The position numbers and the translations under genes were made by a program. The notes under the pieces are model-generated. The model saw nothing but the letters and a program-made list of their open reading frames with translations, searched no databases and was not told the DNA's origin. Of a stretch of 64,000 nt of DNA, positions 17,947-26,952 are shown in pieces. The stretch spans positions 1-64,000 of the forward strand of contig SCVA01000023.1 in assembly GCA_004297005.1 (NCBI GenBank), read 5' to 3'. This DNA is from Nevskiaceae bacterium. GTDB taxonomy: Bacteria > Pseudomonadota > Gammaproteobacteria > Nevskiales > Nevskiaceae. The stretch's first letter is position 1. Every line of letters begins with the position of its first letter.

Positions 17947-19407
17947 TCATACCGGCACCACGTCGAAGTTTTCCTGCGGGTAATAGGCCTCGGACTGCAG
18001 CCGGATCGGGCGCTTGAACTGCGCCTCCAGTTCGGCCAGGCCGCCGGATTGCTCCTGCAGCTTCTCGATCACCGGCGGGCTGGCCAGCACCAGGAAGCTC
18101 TTGGCGTCGTACTGGCGGGCGGCGCGCTTCACCTCGCGGGCGATGTCGTGGCAGACGGTTTCCACGGTCTTGATGTGGCCACGACCGCCGCAGCTGGGGC
18201 AGGTCTCGGTGAGGATGTGGCCCAGCGATTCGCGGGTGCGCTTGCGGGTCATCTCGATCAGGCCCAGCGGCGAGAACGGATGCACATGGGTGCGCGCCTT
18301 GTCACGCAAGAGCTCGCGCTCCAGCGCCCGCAGCACCTGCGCGCGGTGGTCGGCATTGGGCATGTCGATGAAGTCGAGGATGATGATGCCGCCGAGGTTG
18401 CGCAGCCGCAGTTGCCGGGCGATGGCCTGGGTCGCCTCCAGATTGGTCTTGAGCACCGTCTCTTCGAGATTGCGGTGGCCGGTGAAGGCGCCGGTGTTGA
18501 CGTCGATGGTGGTCATCGCCTCGGTCTGGTCGATCACCAGATGGCCGCCGGACTTCAGCTCCACCTTGCGCTCCAGGGCGCGCTGGATCTCGTCCTCGAC
18601 GCCATAGAGGTCGAAGATCGGCGCCTGGCCGTCGTAGCACTCGATGCGGGTCTCGGCCTCGGGCACGAACACCTTGGCGAACTCCTGCACGCGCTGGCAT
18701 TCCGCCGGGCTGTCGATGCGGATGCGCTCGACCTCGGCATCCATCAGATCGCGCAGGATGCGCATCGACAGTGGCAGGTCGCCGTGCACCAGGGTGCCGG
18801 GCTTGCTCTCGGCGGCCAGCCGCTCGATGTCGGCCCACAGCCGCACCAGGAAGCGCATGTCGTGCGAGATCGCCTCCTCGCTGGCGCTCTCGGCGGCGGT
18901 GCGGGCGATCACTCCCCAGTAAGGTGCGAGCTGCGGCGCCAGGCGCTCCATGACTTCTTTCAGGCGCTCGCGCTCGGCCTCATCCTCGATCTTGGCGGAG
19001 ACACCGACGTGCTTCTCGAACGGCAGCATCACCAGATAGCGGCCGGGCAGCGAGATCAGGGTGGTGAGCCGCGCGCCCTTGCTGCCCAAGGGGTCTTTGA
19101 CGATCTGCACCAGCACATGCTGGCCTTCGTGCAGCAGGCTTTCCACCGGCGGCGGCGGTGCGTCCGGCGGCGAGCCCTCCGGCCGCAGCATGTCGTTGAC
19201 GTGCAGAAAAGCGGTGCGCTCCAGGCCGATGTCGATGAAGGCGGCCTGCATGCCCGGCAGCACCCGCTTCACCGCGCCCTTGTAGACATTGCCGACCAGG
19301 CCATAGCGGTGCGCGCGCTGGATGTGGATTTCCTGCGCCGAGCCGCCCTCCACCAGGGCGACGCGGGTCTCCTGGGGCCCGATGTTGACGAGTATTTCGG
19401 TGGTCAT
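17947..19407 (-). CDS. rng: Ribonuclease G
   Basis: A 486-residue endoribonuclease of the RNase E/G family that matures the 5' end of 16S rRNA. An S1 RNA-binding domain covers about residues 38-120, with a proline-rich loop (PDAPPPPVES) within it. Catalytic metal-binding aspartates are Asp302 (IDVNTGAF) and Asp345 (ILDFIDMP); the zinc-link cysteines are Cys403 and Cys406 (CPSCGGRG). It lacks the long C-terminal degradosome scaffold of RNase E. It follows maf by 71 bp, as in the conserved maf-rng-yhdP block. Confidence 0.95.
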   Translation of the reverse strand: MTTEILVNIGPQETRVALVEGGSAQEIHIQRAHRYGLVGNVYKGAVKRVLPGMQAAFIDIGLERTAFLHVNDMLRPEGSPPDAPPPPVESLLHEGQHVLVQIVKDPLGSKGARLTTLISLPGRYLVMLPFEKHVGVSAKIEDEAERERLKEVMERLAPQLAPYWGVIARTAAESASEEAISHDMRFLVRLWADIERLAAESKPGTLVHGDLPLSMRILRDLMDAEVERIRIDSPAECQRVQEFAKVFVPEAETRIECYDGQAPIFDLYGVEDEIQRALERKVELKSGGHLVIDQTEAMTTIDVNTGAFTGHRNLEETVLKTNLEATQAIARQLRLRNLGGIIILDFIDMPNADHRAQVLRALERELLRDKARTHVHPFSPLGLIEMTRKRTRESLGHILTETCPSCGGRGHIKTVETVCHDIAREVKRAARQYDAKSFLVLASPPVIEKLQEQSGGLAELEAQFKRPIRLQSEAYYPQENFDVVPV

Positions 19408-19478
19408 GAGGACCGATGGTAGATAGTCAGGGCTGAATAGTCGCCGAGAACCGGCACGCCGGTCACCGCCGGTACGGC

Positions 19479-20066
19479 TCAGACCGCAGCGACCGGCCCT
19501 GGATGGATGCCGAATTGCGCCAACAGTTCAGCGGTTTCCGCCAGCGGCAGGCCGACCACGCCGCTGTAACTGCCGCGCAGGGCGCGCACATAGCGCCCGC
19601 CTAAACCCTGGATGGCGTAGGCACCGGCCTTGTCCGCCGGCTCACCGCTGGCCCAGTAGGCCAGCGCCTGCGCGCGGTCCAGGCTCACGAACTCCACTTC
19701 GGTACGGGTCGCGACCACCTCTTCGCGGGCGCCGTCGACCAGCGCCACGGCGCTGATGACCTGATGGCTGCGGCCGGACAGCGCCAGCAGCATCGCGCAG
19801 GCGTCCTCGGCGTCGCGCGGCTTGCCGAGAATGCGGCCGTCGAGGCTGACATCGGTATCGGCACCCAGCGCCGGCCTGCCGCTGCGGGCGTGGGCGGCGC
19901 GCGCCTTGTCCAGCGCCAGCCGGCGCGCATAGGCGAGCGGCGCCTCGCCGGGCGCGGGGACTTCCGGCAGGTCGACCGGCAGGCAGTCGAAGGCATAACC
20001 CTGCTCGCGCAGCAGTTGCACGCGGCGCGGCGAGCGGGAGGCCAGGACGAACTGGGTGGCGGTCAT
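19479..20066 (-). CDS. maf: Maf-family nucleoside triphosphate pyrophosphatase
   Basis: A 195-residue Maf protein, which hydrolyses nucleoside triphosphates (dTTP/UTP or modified nucleotides) to monophosphates. The phosphate-binding start LASRSPRRVQLL, the central GADTDVSLDGRILGKP and the later DKAGAYAIQGLGGRYV motif are all present. Its place directly upstream of rng makes it the counterpart of E. coli YhdE. Position two of the ADT(I/V)V motif reads ADTDVS, a small deviation at a site near the catalytic Asp. Confidence 0.92.
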   Translation of the reverse strand: MTATQFVLASRSPRRVQLLREQGYAFDCLPVDLPEVPAPGEAPLAYARRLALDKARAAHARSGRPALGADTDVSLDGRILGKPRDAEDACAMLLALSGRSHQVISAVALVDGAREEVVATRTEVEFVSLDRAQALAYWASGEPADKAGAYAIQGLGGRYVRALRGSYSGVVGLPLAETAELLAQFGIHPGPVAAV

Positions 20067-20123
20067 GACGGCGATTGCTGGGCAAGGCTAGCCGGCCGAG
20101 GCGCCCGGCTGCACGACGGCCGC

Positions 20124-20780
20124 TCAGTCCCCCGGCTTGATCTTGCCGCTGCGCAGCAGCTTGAAGCGTTCGATGTCGACACTGAACTGCGCCTCGGTCT
20201 GGTTACGCTCCTCGCCCAGCCGCTGCACCAGTTGCAGGTTGTCGACCAGCGAGGCCTCGAAGGCTTCGATCTGCTTGGCCAGTTCCGGAGGCGGCGGCTT
20301 GTCGCCGGCGCGCGCGCGCAGGTCTTCGAGCACCTTCTCGTTGTCGGCAACCGCCTTTCGGGCCAGCACGGCGCGGCCGTCAATGGTGGAGATGCGCTCC
20401 TCACGCGCCGCCTGCAACTCGGCGACGCTGGTGTAGGACAGCAGCAGCGTATTGTCGAGCACTGCGCGACGGGCGGATTCCTCACGGGCGGCCTGGGCGG
20501 CGCGCTGCTGCTCCAGTTCCTCGGCGGTGGGTTCGCGCGGCACCGCGCCAGTCACCAAGCCCTGGCGATTCAGCGTCTCACGGCCTTGCTTGGCATCCTG
20601 GGGCGGCAGCTTGTCGCCGAAATGTACCTGCCCCTTTTCGTCGACCCAGCGGTAGAGCTTCTTGCTTTCCCCGGCGCCGGCCTGAGGTGCCAAGGCCAGA
20701 CCCAGCAGCAAGACGGGCAGCAGCAGCCGGCGCCGCGCGCCCCGCGAATACCCGTTGTCTGTGTCACCGCGCCCGGCCAT
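20124..20780 (-). CDS. DUF4124 domain periplasmic protein
   Basis: A 218-residue exported protein. A basic N-terminus and hydrophobic stretch (RRRLLLPVLLLGLALAPQAGA) form a signal peptide. Residues about 38-65 (KKLYRWVDEKGQVHFGDKLPP) are a DUF4124 motif, a small beta-rich module common in proteobacterial periplasmic proteins. The rest is mostly helical and charged, consistent with a coiled coil (about residues 80-205). Function unknown. It lies between pyrE (29 bp) and maf (57 bp) on the same strand. Confidence 0.8.
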   Translation of the reverse strand: MAGRGDTDNGYSRGARRRLLLPVLLLGLALAPQAGAGESKKLYRWVDEKGQVHFGDKLPPQDAKQGRETLNRQGLVTGAVPREPTAEELEQQRAAQAAREESARRAVLDNTLLLSYTSVAELQAAREERISTIDGRAVLARKAVADNEKVLEDLRARAGDKPPPPELAKQIEAFEASLVDNLQLVQRLGEERNQTEAQFSVDIERFKLLRSGKIKPGD

Positions 20781-20809
20781 GCTGCCTTCCGCTAGCTGAG
20801 TCTTGACGC

Positions 20810-21457
20810 TCAGTTTACGCCGTAGCGGGCCTGGTAGGCCTCGATGGCCTCCACCACGCCCTCCGGACCGGCCGCGCCCTGGGCACGCAGGTAGGCGAGC
20901 ACCTCGCGCACCGTCACCAGCGGAATCACCTTGACGCCGGTGTCGGCCTCCATCTCCGCCACCGCCGAGAGGCTGCCCTTGCCCTTTTCCATGCGGTCCA
21001 GGGCGATCACCGCTGCCACCGGATTGGCGCCGGCGGCGCGGATCATCGCCACCGCCTCGCGCAGGGCGGTGCCGGCGGTCAGTACGTCGTCGACGATCAC
21101 CACCCGCCCCTGGACCGGCGCGCCGACCAGGGTGCCGCCCTCGCCGTGATCCTTGGCCTCCTTGCGGTTGTAGGCGTAGGGCACGTCGCGGCCGTCTTCG
21201 CTGAGCGCATAGGCCACCGCGGTGGCCAGCGGAATGCCCTTGTAGGCCGGGCCGAACAGCATGTCGAACTCCAGCCCCGCCAGTTGCAGGGCCTGCGCAT
21301 AGGCGCGCGCCAGCCGCGCCATCGCCACGCCCGAGCTGATCTTGCCGAGGTTGAAGAAGTAGGGGCTGCTGCGCCCGGACTTGAGGGTGAACTGGCCGAA
21401 TTTCAGCACCTCGTGCTCAAGGGCGAGTTCGAGGAAGGCGGTCTGGTGGGGGAGCAT
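20810..21457 (-). CDS. pyrE: Orotate phosphoribosyltransferase
   Basis: A 215-residue enzyme of pyrimidine synthesis converting orotate and PRPP to orotidine 5'-monophosphate. The PRPP-binding motif VVIVDDVLTAGTA is at about residues 119-131; the flexible catalytic loop (KEAKDHGEGG, about 99-108) and the N-terminal FTLKSGRSSPYFFN motif are conserved. Length is typical of the gammaproteobacterial enzyme. It heads the minus-strand run and is divergent from the exonuclease III gene with about 59 bp between starts. Confidence 0.96.
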   Translation of the reverse strand: MLPHQTAFLELALEHEVLKFGQFTLKSGRSSPYFFNLGKISSGVAMARLARAYAQALQLAGLEFDMLFGPAYKGIPLATAVAYALSEDGRDVPYAYNRKEAKDHGEGGTLVGAPVQGRVVIVDDVLTAGTALREAVAMIRAAGANPVAAVIALDRMEKGKGSLSAVAEMEADTGVKVIPLVTVREVLAYLRAQGAAGPEGVVEAIEAYQARYGVN

Positions 21458-21516
21458 GGCTTTCGTGCGAGACTTCTGTGGGTCGCCATTCTCCCAAAAA
21501 ATGCCCCCCGAACCCC

Positions 21517-22290
21517 ATGCGCATCGTCTCCCTCAACTGCAACGGCCTGCGCTCCGCCGCCAAGAAGGGCTTTTTCGACTGGCTGGCCAAGAGCGGCGCC
21601 GACCATGTCTGCCTGCAGGAAACCAAGGCGCAGCCGGAAGACCTCGCCGATGCCCTGTTCCACCCGGCCGGCTGGCATCTGCACTTTCATAGCGCACAGA
21701 AGAAGGGCTATGCCGGCGTGGCGATCTACAGCCGCCGGCAGCCAGACCGCTGGGTGGACAACCTCGGCGCGCCGGAATTCGACGACGAGGGCCGCTATCT
21801 GGAGGCGCAGTTCGGCAAGCTTTCGGTAATTTCCCTGTACCTGCCCTCGGGCTCGGCCGGGCCGGAACGGCAGGCCAGCAAGGACCGTTTCCTGGAGTTC
21901 TTCCCCGAGCACCTGGCCAAGCTGCGCGCCAGCGGCCGCGAGGTAGTGATCTGCGGCGACTGGAACATCGCCCACACCAAGCTCGACCTCAAGAACTGGC
22001 GCAGCAATCAGAAGAACTCCGGCTTTCTGCCCCACGAGCGAGCCTGGAAGGACAAGCTCTACGGCGAATGGGGCTGGGTCGACGCCTACCGCAGCCTGCA
22101 CCCCAGCGAGGAGGGCGAGGCCTACACCTGGTGGAGCAATCGCGGCAACGCCTGGGCCAACAATGTCGGTTGGCGCATCGACTACCAGGTGATCTCGCCT
22201 TCGCTGAAGGCGCGGTTGCTCTCCGCGAGCGTCTACAAGGCCGAGCGGTTCTCCGACCACGCGCCCTTGATCGTGGACTACGCGGACTGA
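21517..22290 (+). CDS. xth: Exodeoxyribonuclease III (AP endonuclease)
   Basis: A 257-residue enzyme of the exonuclease III/APE family that cleaves at abasic sites and trims 3' ends in base-excision repair. Conserved features: LNCNGLRSAAKKG with the metal-binding Asn, LQETKA with the catalytic Glu, GDWNIAHTKLD, and the C-terminal ERFSDHAPLIVDY with the catalytic Asp-His. ATG 21517 begins MRIVSLNCNG, the family start; the frame is open 39 bp further upstream. The pyrE/xth pairing recurs in other gammaproteobacteria. The gene name is a family-level assignment. Confidence 0.94.
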   Translation: MRIVSLNCNGLRSAAKKGFFDWLAKSGADHVCLQETKAQPEDLADALFHPAGWHLHFHSAQKKGYAGVAIYSRRQPDRWVDNLGAPEFDDEGRYLEAQFGKLSVISLYLPSGSAGPERQASKDRFLEFFPEHLAKLRASGREVVICGDWNIAHTKLDLKNWRSNQKNSGFLPHERAWKDKLYGEWGWVDAYRSLHPSEEGEAYTWWSNRGNAWANNVGWRIDYQVISPSLKARLLSASVYKAERFSDHAPLIVDYAD

Positions 22291-22436
22291 GGTCCGGGGC
22301 AAGGCGGCGCCTCGCGCTGTTCGCAGCCCACTCTCGTGGGGTCGAGGTGGAAGGAGCTCTGGCCCGGCTTCGCTTAGCTGGGCGGCGTTCCCTCGCAAGC
22401 GCCCCCTCCGCCAGAAGCCACGCCGCCGCCACCCAC

Positions 22437-22470
22437 AAAGAAAAGAGCCCGGGGATCGCTCCCCGGGCTC
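22437..22470 (-). terminator. Rho-independent terminator of the RND efflux operon
   Basis: A perfect 11-bp inverted repeat (22445-22455 against 22460-22470, loop of 4 nt) built of gagcccgggga and its complement is followed on the minus strand by a run beginning TTTTCTTT. It lies about 20 bp after the stop of the pump gene, in the right orientation. On the plus strand the hairpin could also slow readthrough from xth, but there the T-run is missing. Confidence 0.85.
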
Positions 22471-22491
22471 CAGATACCGCGACGGTGGCGC

Positions 22492-25400
22492 TCAGTGCGT
22501 CGCCATCGGCGCCGGCGCATCCTCATCCACCGCCGGTCGGGCGTGGTGATCGGCCGCCAGCAGCATGTACATCGCCGGCACCACGAACAGCGTGAACACC
22601 GTGCCGATGAAGATGCCGGAGGCGATCACCAGACCCATCTGGTTGCGACCGACGGCGCCTGCGCCCTCGGCGAGCACCAGCGGCATCACTCCGAGCACCA
22701 TCGCCGCAGTGGTCATCAGGATCGGCCGCAGACGCACGCCGGCGGCGGCCATCACCGCTTCCAGCTTGGTCTTGCCGGCCTTCTGCTCGTCGTTGGCGAA
22801 CTGCACGATGAGGATGCCGTGCTTGGCGATCAGTCCCACCAGCGTCACCAGACCCACCTGGGTGTAGATGTTGATGGTGGAGTTCATCACGCCGAGGAAG
22901 ATGCAGACCAGCGCGCCGAAGATCGCCATCGGCACCGAGGTCAGCACGATCAGCGGATCGCGGAAGCTCTCGAACTGCGCGGCGAGCGTCAGGAAGATGA
23001 TGATCAGCGCCAAGCCCATGGTCAGCGCGAAGGCCGAGGTCTCCTGCACGAACTGGCGCGACTCGCCGCCGTAGTCGACGGTGTAGCCGGCCGGCATCTT
23101 CTGGTCGGCGAGCTGTTTCAGGTAGTCGAGCGCGTCACCGAGGGTGCCGGAGGGAACGCCACTGAAGGTCGCCGAATTCAACTGCTGGAAGCGGCTGACA
23201 CGGGTCGGAATCGCCTCGGTCTTCAGCGTCACCACCGTCGAGGCCGGCACCACCTCGCCGCTGGCGGTGCGGATGTAGTAGTTGCTGAGCTGGTCGGAAG
23301 TCAGCCGGCTCACCTGCTGCGCCTGCGGGATCACCTTGTAGGAGCGGCCGGCGATGCTGAAGTAGTTGACGTAACCGCCGCCCAGCATCGCACCCAGCGA
23401 GGAGCCGATGTCGCGCATGGAAAGCCCCAGCGACGCCGCCTTGTCGCGGTCCACGTGCACCGAGACCTGCGGCTTGTTGAGCTTCAAGTCGGTGTCGATG
23501 TAGTAGAACTTGCCGCTCTTCTGCGCCTCCGCGAGCATGTCGCTGGCCACCTCGTCCAGATTCACGAAGGAGTCGGTGGTGCCGATCACGAACACCACGG
23601 AGGTGTTGGCGCCGCCGCTGCTGGTCGGCAGCGGTGGCGGCTGCGAGGCGTAGATGGTGGCGCCGGCGATGCTGTTGAACTTTTCCTGCAGGTCTTTCTG
23701 GAGGTCGAAGCTGCTGCGCGTGCGCTGATCCCAGGGCTTGAGGATCATGCCGGTGAGCGTGGTGTTGGCGGTGCTGACGCCATCCAGCGTGAACGCCTGC
23801 TCGACTTCCGGCGTCGCCTTCACGTACTCGTACATCTTGCGGGAGTAGGCACCCATCTGCTCCACGGTGGCGTTCGGCATGGCGTAGCCGAAGCCGATCA
23901 CGAAGCCCTGGTCTTCCTGCGGCGCGAGCTCCTTCTTGAAGCCAATGAAGGAGGGCAGCGCCAGCATGCCGCCGATGAGTAGGATGATCACGAAGCCGAA
24001 GCCGACCACCCACTTCCAGCTTTCCAGCGCACGGCCGAGCAGGCCTTCGTACTTGGCGCGCGTCCACTCGAAATTGCGGTCAATCATCTGCATGAAGCGG
24101 TTGCCTTCATGCTCGCCCGGCTTCAGGAAATAGGCCGCCATCATCGGCGACAGCGTCAGCGCGACAATCGCGGAAACCACCACGGCACCGACCAGGGTGA
24201 ATGCGAACTCCGAGAACAGCGTGCCGGTGAGACCACCCTGGAACCCGATCGGCACATAGACGGCGATCAGCACCACGGTCATGGCGATGATCGGCCCGGC
24301 GAGCTCATGCGCGCCCTGCAAGGCGGCCTTGAGCGGCGTCATGCCGTCCTTCATGTGACGGTCGACGTTTTCGACCACGATGATGGCGTCGTCGACCACC
24401 AGACCGATGGCCAGCACTAGCGCCAGCAGGGTCAGCAGGTTGATCGAATAGCCCAGAACCAGCATGAAGATGAAGCCGCCAACCAGCGATAGCGGAATCG
24501 CCACCGCCGGGATCAGCACCGAGCGCGGCGAGCCGAGGAACAGGAAGATCACCGCCGAGACAATCAGCAGCGCCTCGATCAGGGTGGTCTGCACCTCGCT
24601 GATGGCGCTGCGGATGTAGTCGGTGGCGTCGTAGTCGATTTCGCCGGAGAGGCCCTTGGGCAACTGCGCGACGATGCCGGGGAAGGCCTCGCGCACGTCG
24701 CCGATCACGGTCAGCACGTTGGCGTCGGGCGCGACGCGGACGCCGATGAACAGCGCGCGGCGACCGTCAGAACGGGCGTTGAAATCGTATTGCTCGGCGC
24801 CGAGGGTGACGTTGGCGACGTCTTCAAGGCGGACGATACCGCCCTCGCTGGACTTCACCACCAGCTTGCGGAACTCCTCCAGGGAGTGCAGATCGGTGCG
24901 TGCGGTGAGGTCCACGGTCACCATCTCGCCTTTGGTCGAGCCGATCGCGGAGATGTAGTTGTTGTTGCCCAGCGCGCCGTAGACGTCGGCGGCGGTCAGG
25001 CCATAGGCGGCGAGCCGCTGCGGGTCCATCCACACGCGTAGCGCGAACTGGCGGGCGCCGAAAATCTCGGCGTTCTGCACGCCGGAGATTCCCTGCAGCT
25101 TGGGCTGCACCACGCGCAGCAGGTAGTCGGTGATCTGGTTGGCCGCCAGCGTATCGCTGGTGAAGCCCAGATACATCGAGGCCGTGCTCTCGCCGGTGGA
25201 GATCTTCAGCGAGGGCTGCTGCGCGCCCTCTGGCAACTGGTTGAGCACCGAGTTCACCTGGGCGCTGATTTCCGACAGCGCCTTGGTGGCGTCGTAGTTC
25301 AGCCGCAGGTTGACGGTGATGACGCTGGCGCCGTTGACCGAGGTGGAGAAGATGTAGTCGATGCCCTGGGCCTGGGCGATGGCGGCTTCCAGCGGCGCGG

Positions 25401-25590
25401 TGATGAAGCCGGCGATCACATCGGGATCAGCGCCGAAGTAGGTGGTGGTGACGGTGACCGCCGCGATCTGCGATTCCGGGTACTCGCGCACCGGCAACTG
25501 GGCCACGGCACGCAGGCCCAGCACCAGGATCATCGCGCTGACCACCAGCGACAGAACCGGCTTCTTGATGAAGATATCGGTGAAATTCAT
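22492..25590 (-). CDS. RND multidrug efflux pump, HAE1 family (AcrB/MexB-like permease)
   Basis: A 1032-residue inner-membrane proton/drug antiporter. The first membrane helix (PVLSLVVSAMILVLGLRAV) carries the usual FIKKP start; two large periplasmic loops alternate with twelve predicted helices. The proton-relay Asp pair is seen in TM4 (GLVVDDAIIVVENV). It expels lipophilic compounds through an outer-membrane channel with an adaptor; both partners are encoded directly upstream (27 bp to the adaptor gene). The sequence resembles the OqxB/MexK/MexW-like hydrophobe pumps more than AcrB itself, but the exact subgroup is not certain. Confidence 0.93.
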   Translation of the reverse strand: MNFTDIFIKKPVLSLVVSAMILVLGLRAVAQLPVREYPESQIAAVTVTTTYFGADPDVIAGFITAPLEAAIAQAQGIDYIFSTSVNGASVITVNLRLNYDATKALSEISAQVNSVLNQLPEGAQQPSLKISTGESTASMYLGFTSDTLAANQITDYLLRVVQPKLQGISGVQNAEIFGARQFALRVWMDPQRLAAYGLTAADVYGALGNNNYISAIGSTKGEMVTVDLTARTDLHSLEEFRKLVVKSSEGGIVRLEDVANVTLGAEQYDFNARSDGRRALFIGVRVAPDANVLTVIGDVREAFPGIVAQLPKGLSGEIDYDATDYIRSAISEVQTTLIEALLIVSAVIFLFLGSPRSVLIPAVAIPLSLVGGFIFMLVLGYSINLLTLLALVLAIGLVVDDAIIVVENVDRHMKDGMTPLKAALQGAHELAGPIIAMTVVLIAVYVPIGFQGGLTGTLFSEFAFTLVGAVVVSAIVALTLSPMMAAYFLKPGEHEGNRFMQMIDRNFEWTRAKYEGLLGRALESWKWVVGFGFVIILLIGGMLALPSFIGFKKELAPQEDQGFVIGFGYAMPNATVEQMGAYSRKMYEYVKATPEVEQAFTLDGVSTANTTLTGMILKPWDQRTRSSFDLQKDLQEKFNSIAGATIYASQPPPLPTSSGGANTSVVFVIGTTDSFVNLDEVASDMLAEAQKSGKFYYIDTDLKLNKPQVSVHVDRDKAASLGLSMRDIGSSLGAMLGGGYVNYFSIAGRSYKVIPQAQQVSRLTSDQLSNYYIRTASGEVVPASTVVTLKTEAIPTRVSRFQQLNSATFSGVPSGTLGDALDYLKQLADQKMPAGYTVDYGGESRQFVQETSAFALTMGLALIIIFLTLAAQFESFRDPLIVLTSVPMAIFGALVCIFLGVMNSTINIYTQVGLVTLVGLIAKHGILIVQFANDEQKAGKTKLEAVMAAAGVRLRPILMTTAAMVLGVMPLVLAEGAGAVGRNQMGLVIASGIFIGTVFTLFVVPAMYMLLAADHHARPAVDEDAPAPMATH

Positions 25591-25617
25591 GAGCTTTCCA
25601 GGGCGCTGCGAGCGCGC

Positions 25618-26910
25618 TTACTCGTCGACCGGACGTGGGTCCGGATTGCTGGACGGCTGCAACTCGTTGTTGATGACGACGGCGGTGTCGTTCTTGAGCT
25701 TGATCTGGCCACTGGTCACCACCTCGTCGCCTTCATCCAGACCGCTGATCACCGCCACCTGGTCGCCGCGGCTGGGGCCGGTCTTGATGAACACCTGGCG
25801 CGCGACCAGCACCGGCTCGCCGCCAGTGGCAGGCGCGGCGGCCGGCTTGGCTTCCTCAGACGGCTTGGCGGCGGCTTCGGCGGCGGCCTTCAGCTCGGCG
25901 TCGGCCTTCTTCAGCGCTTCGGATTGCAGGAGGTCTTCCGGCTTGTTGTCGGCCACGGTGCTTTCTTCGCCGCGCTTGACGATGATGAACACGGTCTCGC
26001 CGTAGGGGTTGAAGGCCACCGCGTTGGCGGGCAGCGTCAGGTAGCGCTGGGTGGCGCCAGTCGCGACGACCACGTTGGTGAACATGCCGGGCAGCAGCTT
26101 GCGGTCGGGGTTCTTGAGCGTGGCCTGCACCTTCACGTTGCGGGTGCTGGCATCGACCACCGGGTTGATGGCGGTCACGGTGCCAGTGAACTGGACTCCC
26201 GGGAAGCTGTCGGTGGTGGCGGTGACGGTAAGGCCGTTGCGGAGCTGCGCCAGCGCCGACTGCGGCACCGTGAAATCGACATGGACGGGGTCGAGCTGTT
26301 GCAGCGTCACCAGCTTGTCGCCCGGATTCAGGTACTGCCCGGGATTGACGGTGGTGATGCCCAGGCGACCGGGGAACGGCGCCTTGATCGCCTTCTTGCG
26401 GATCAGTGCGTTCTGCTCGGCGACTGCCGCTTCCGCCGCCTTCAGCTTGGCGGCCTCGGAATCGGCCTGCGCCTGGCTGATCGCCTGCGCCGCCAACTGC
26501 TTGCGGGCGCGCAGCTCGACACTGCGCGCCAGTTCGGCATCGGCCTGCAAGGCGCGCAGGCGGGCGTAGTCGGAGTCCATCACCATCTGCACCAGCAGCT
26601 CGCCTTCCCTGACGTCTTCGCCGGAACGCACCTGCACGGCCTCGACCAGGCCGGAGACCTCGGCGGCGAGATCGACGCCGCGCGCGGCGCGCAGCGAACC
26701 CACCGCCTTCAGCGTCGGCTGCCAGTCCTCGTAGGCGACCTTGACGGTGGACACCGTCGACTTCGGCTCGCCCATCGCCGCGAAGCCGTCGATCATCTGC
26801 TTGACGCTGTAGGCCTTGTAGCCACCGATGCCCAGCACCAGTACCACCACGATAGCCACCAGGATCACCCAGACGGGGAGGCCCTTGCTGTTCTTTTTCA
26901 CGTTGTACAT
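25618..26910 (-). CDS. RND efflux periplasmic adaptor (membrane-fusion protein)
   Basis: A 430-residue adaptor. It has one N-terminal membrane anchor (about residues 11-32, LPVWVILVAIVVVLVLGIGGY), a biotinyl-lipoyl-like domain split around a short helical hairpin (GLVEAVQVRSGEDVREGELL and KAPFPGRLGITTVNPGQYLN) and a beta-barrel domain. An Ala/Glu/Lys-rich insertion (about residues 325-365, KKADAELKAAAEAAAKPSEE) within the C-terminal membrane-proximal domain is unusual and low in complexity. ATG 26910 is chosen; a TTG 36 bp upstream is in frame but overlaps the gap after the outer-membrane factor. Confidence 0.92.
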   Translation of the reverse strand: MYNVKKNSKGLPVWVILVAIVVVLVLGIGGYKAYSVKQMIDGFAAMGEPKSTVSTVKVAYEDWQPTLKAVGSLRAARGVDLAAEVSGLVEAVQVRSGEDVREGELLVQMVMDSDYARLRALQADAELARSVELRARKQLAAQAISQAQADSEAAKLKAAEAAVAEQNALIRKKAIKAPFPGRLGITTVNPGQYLNPGDKLVTLQQLDPVHVDFTVPQSALAQLRNGLTVTATTDSFPGVQFTGTVTAINPVVDASTRNVKVQATLKNPDRKLLPGMFTNVVVATGATQRYLTLPANAVAFNPYGETVFIIVKRGEESTVADNKPEDLLQSEALKKADAELKAAAEAAAKPSEEAKPAAAPATGGEPVLVARQVFIKTGPSRGDQVAVISGLDEGDEVVTSGQIKLKNDTAVVINNELQPSSNPDPRPVDE

Positions 26911-26952
26911 GGCGTGTCGCCTTGGTTCAGAAATGGAGTAGGTCAATCAAAA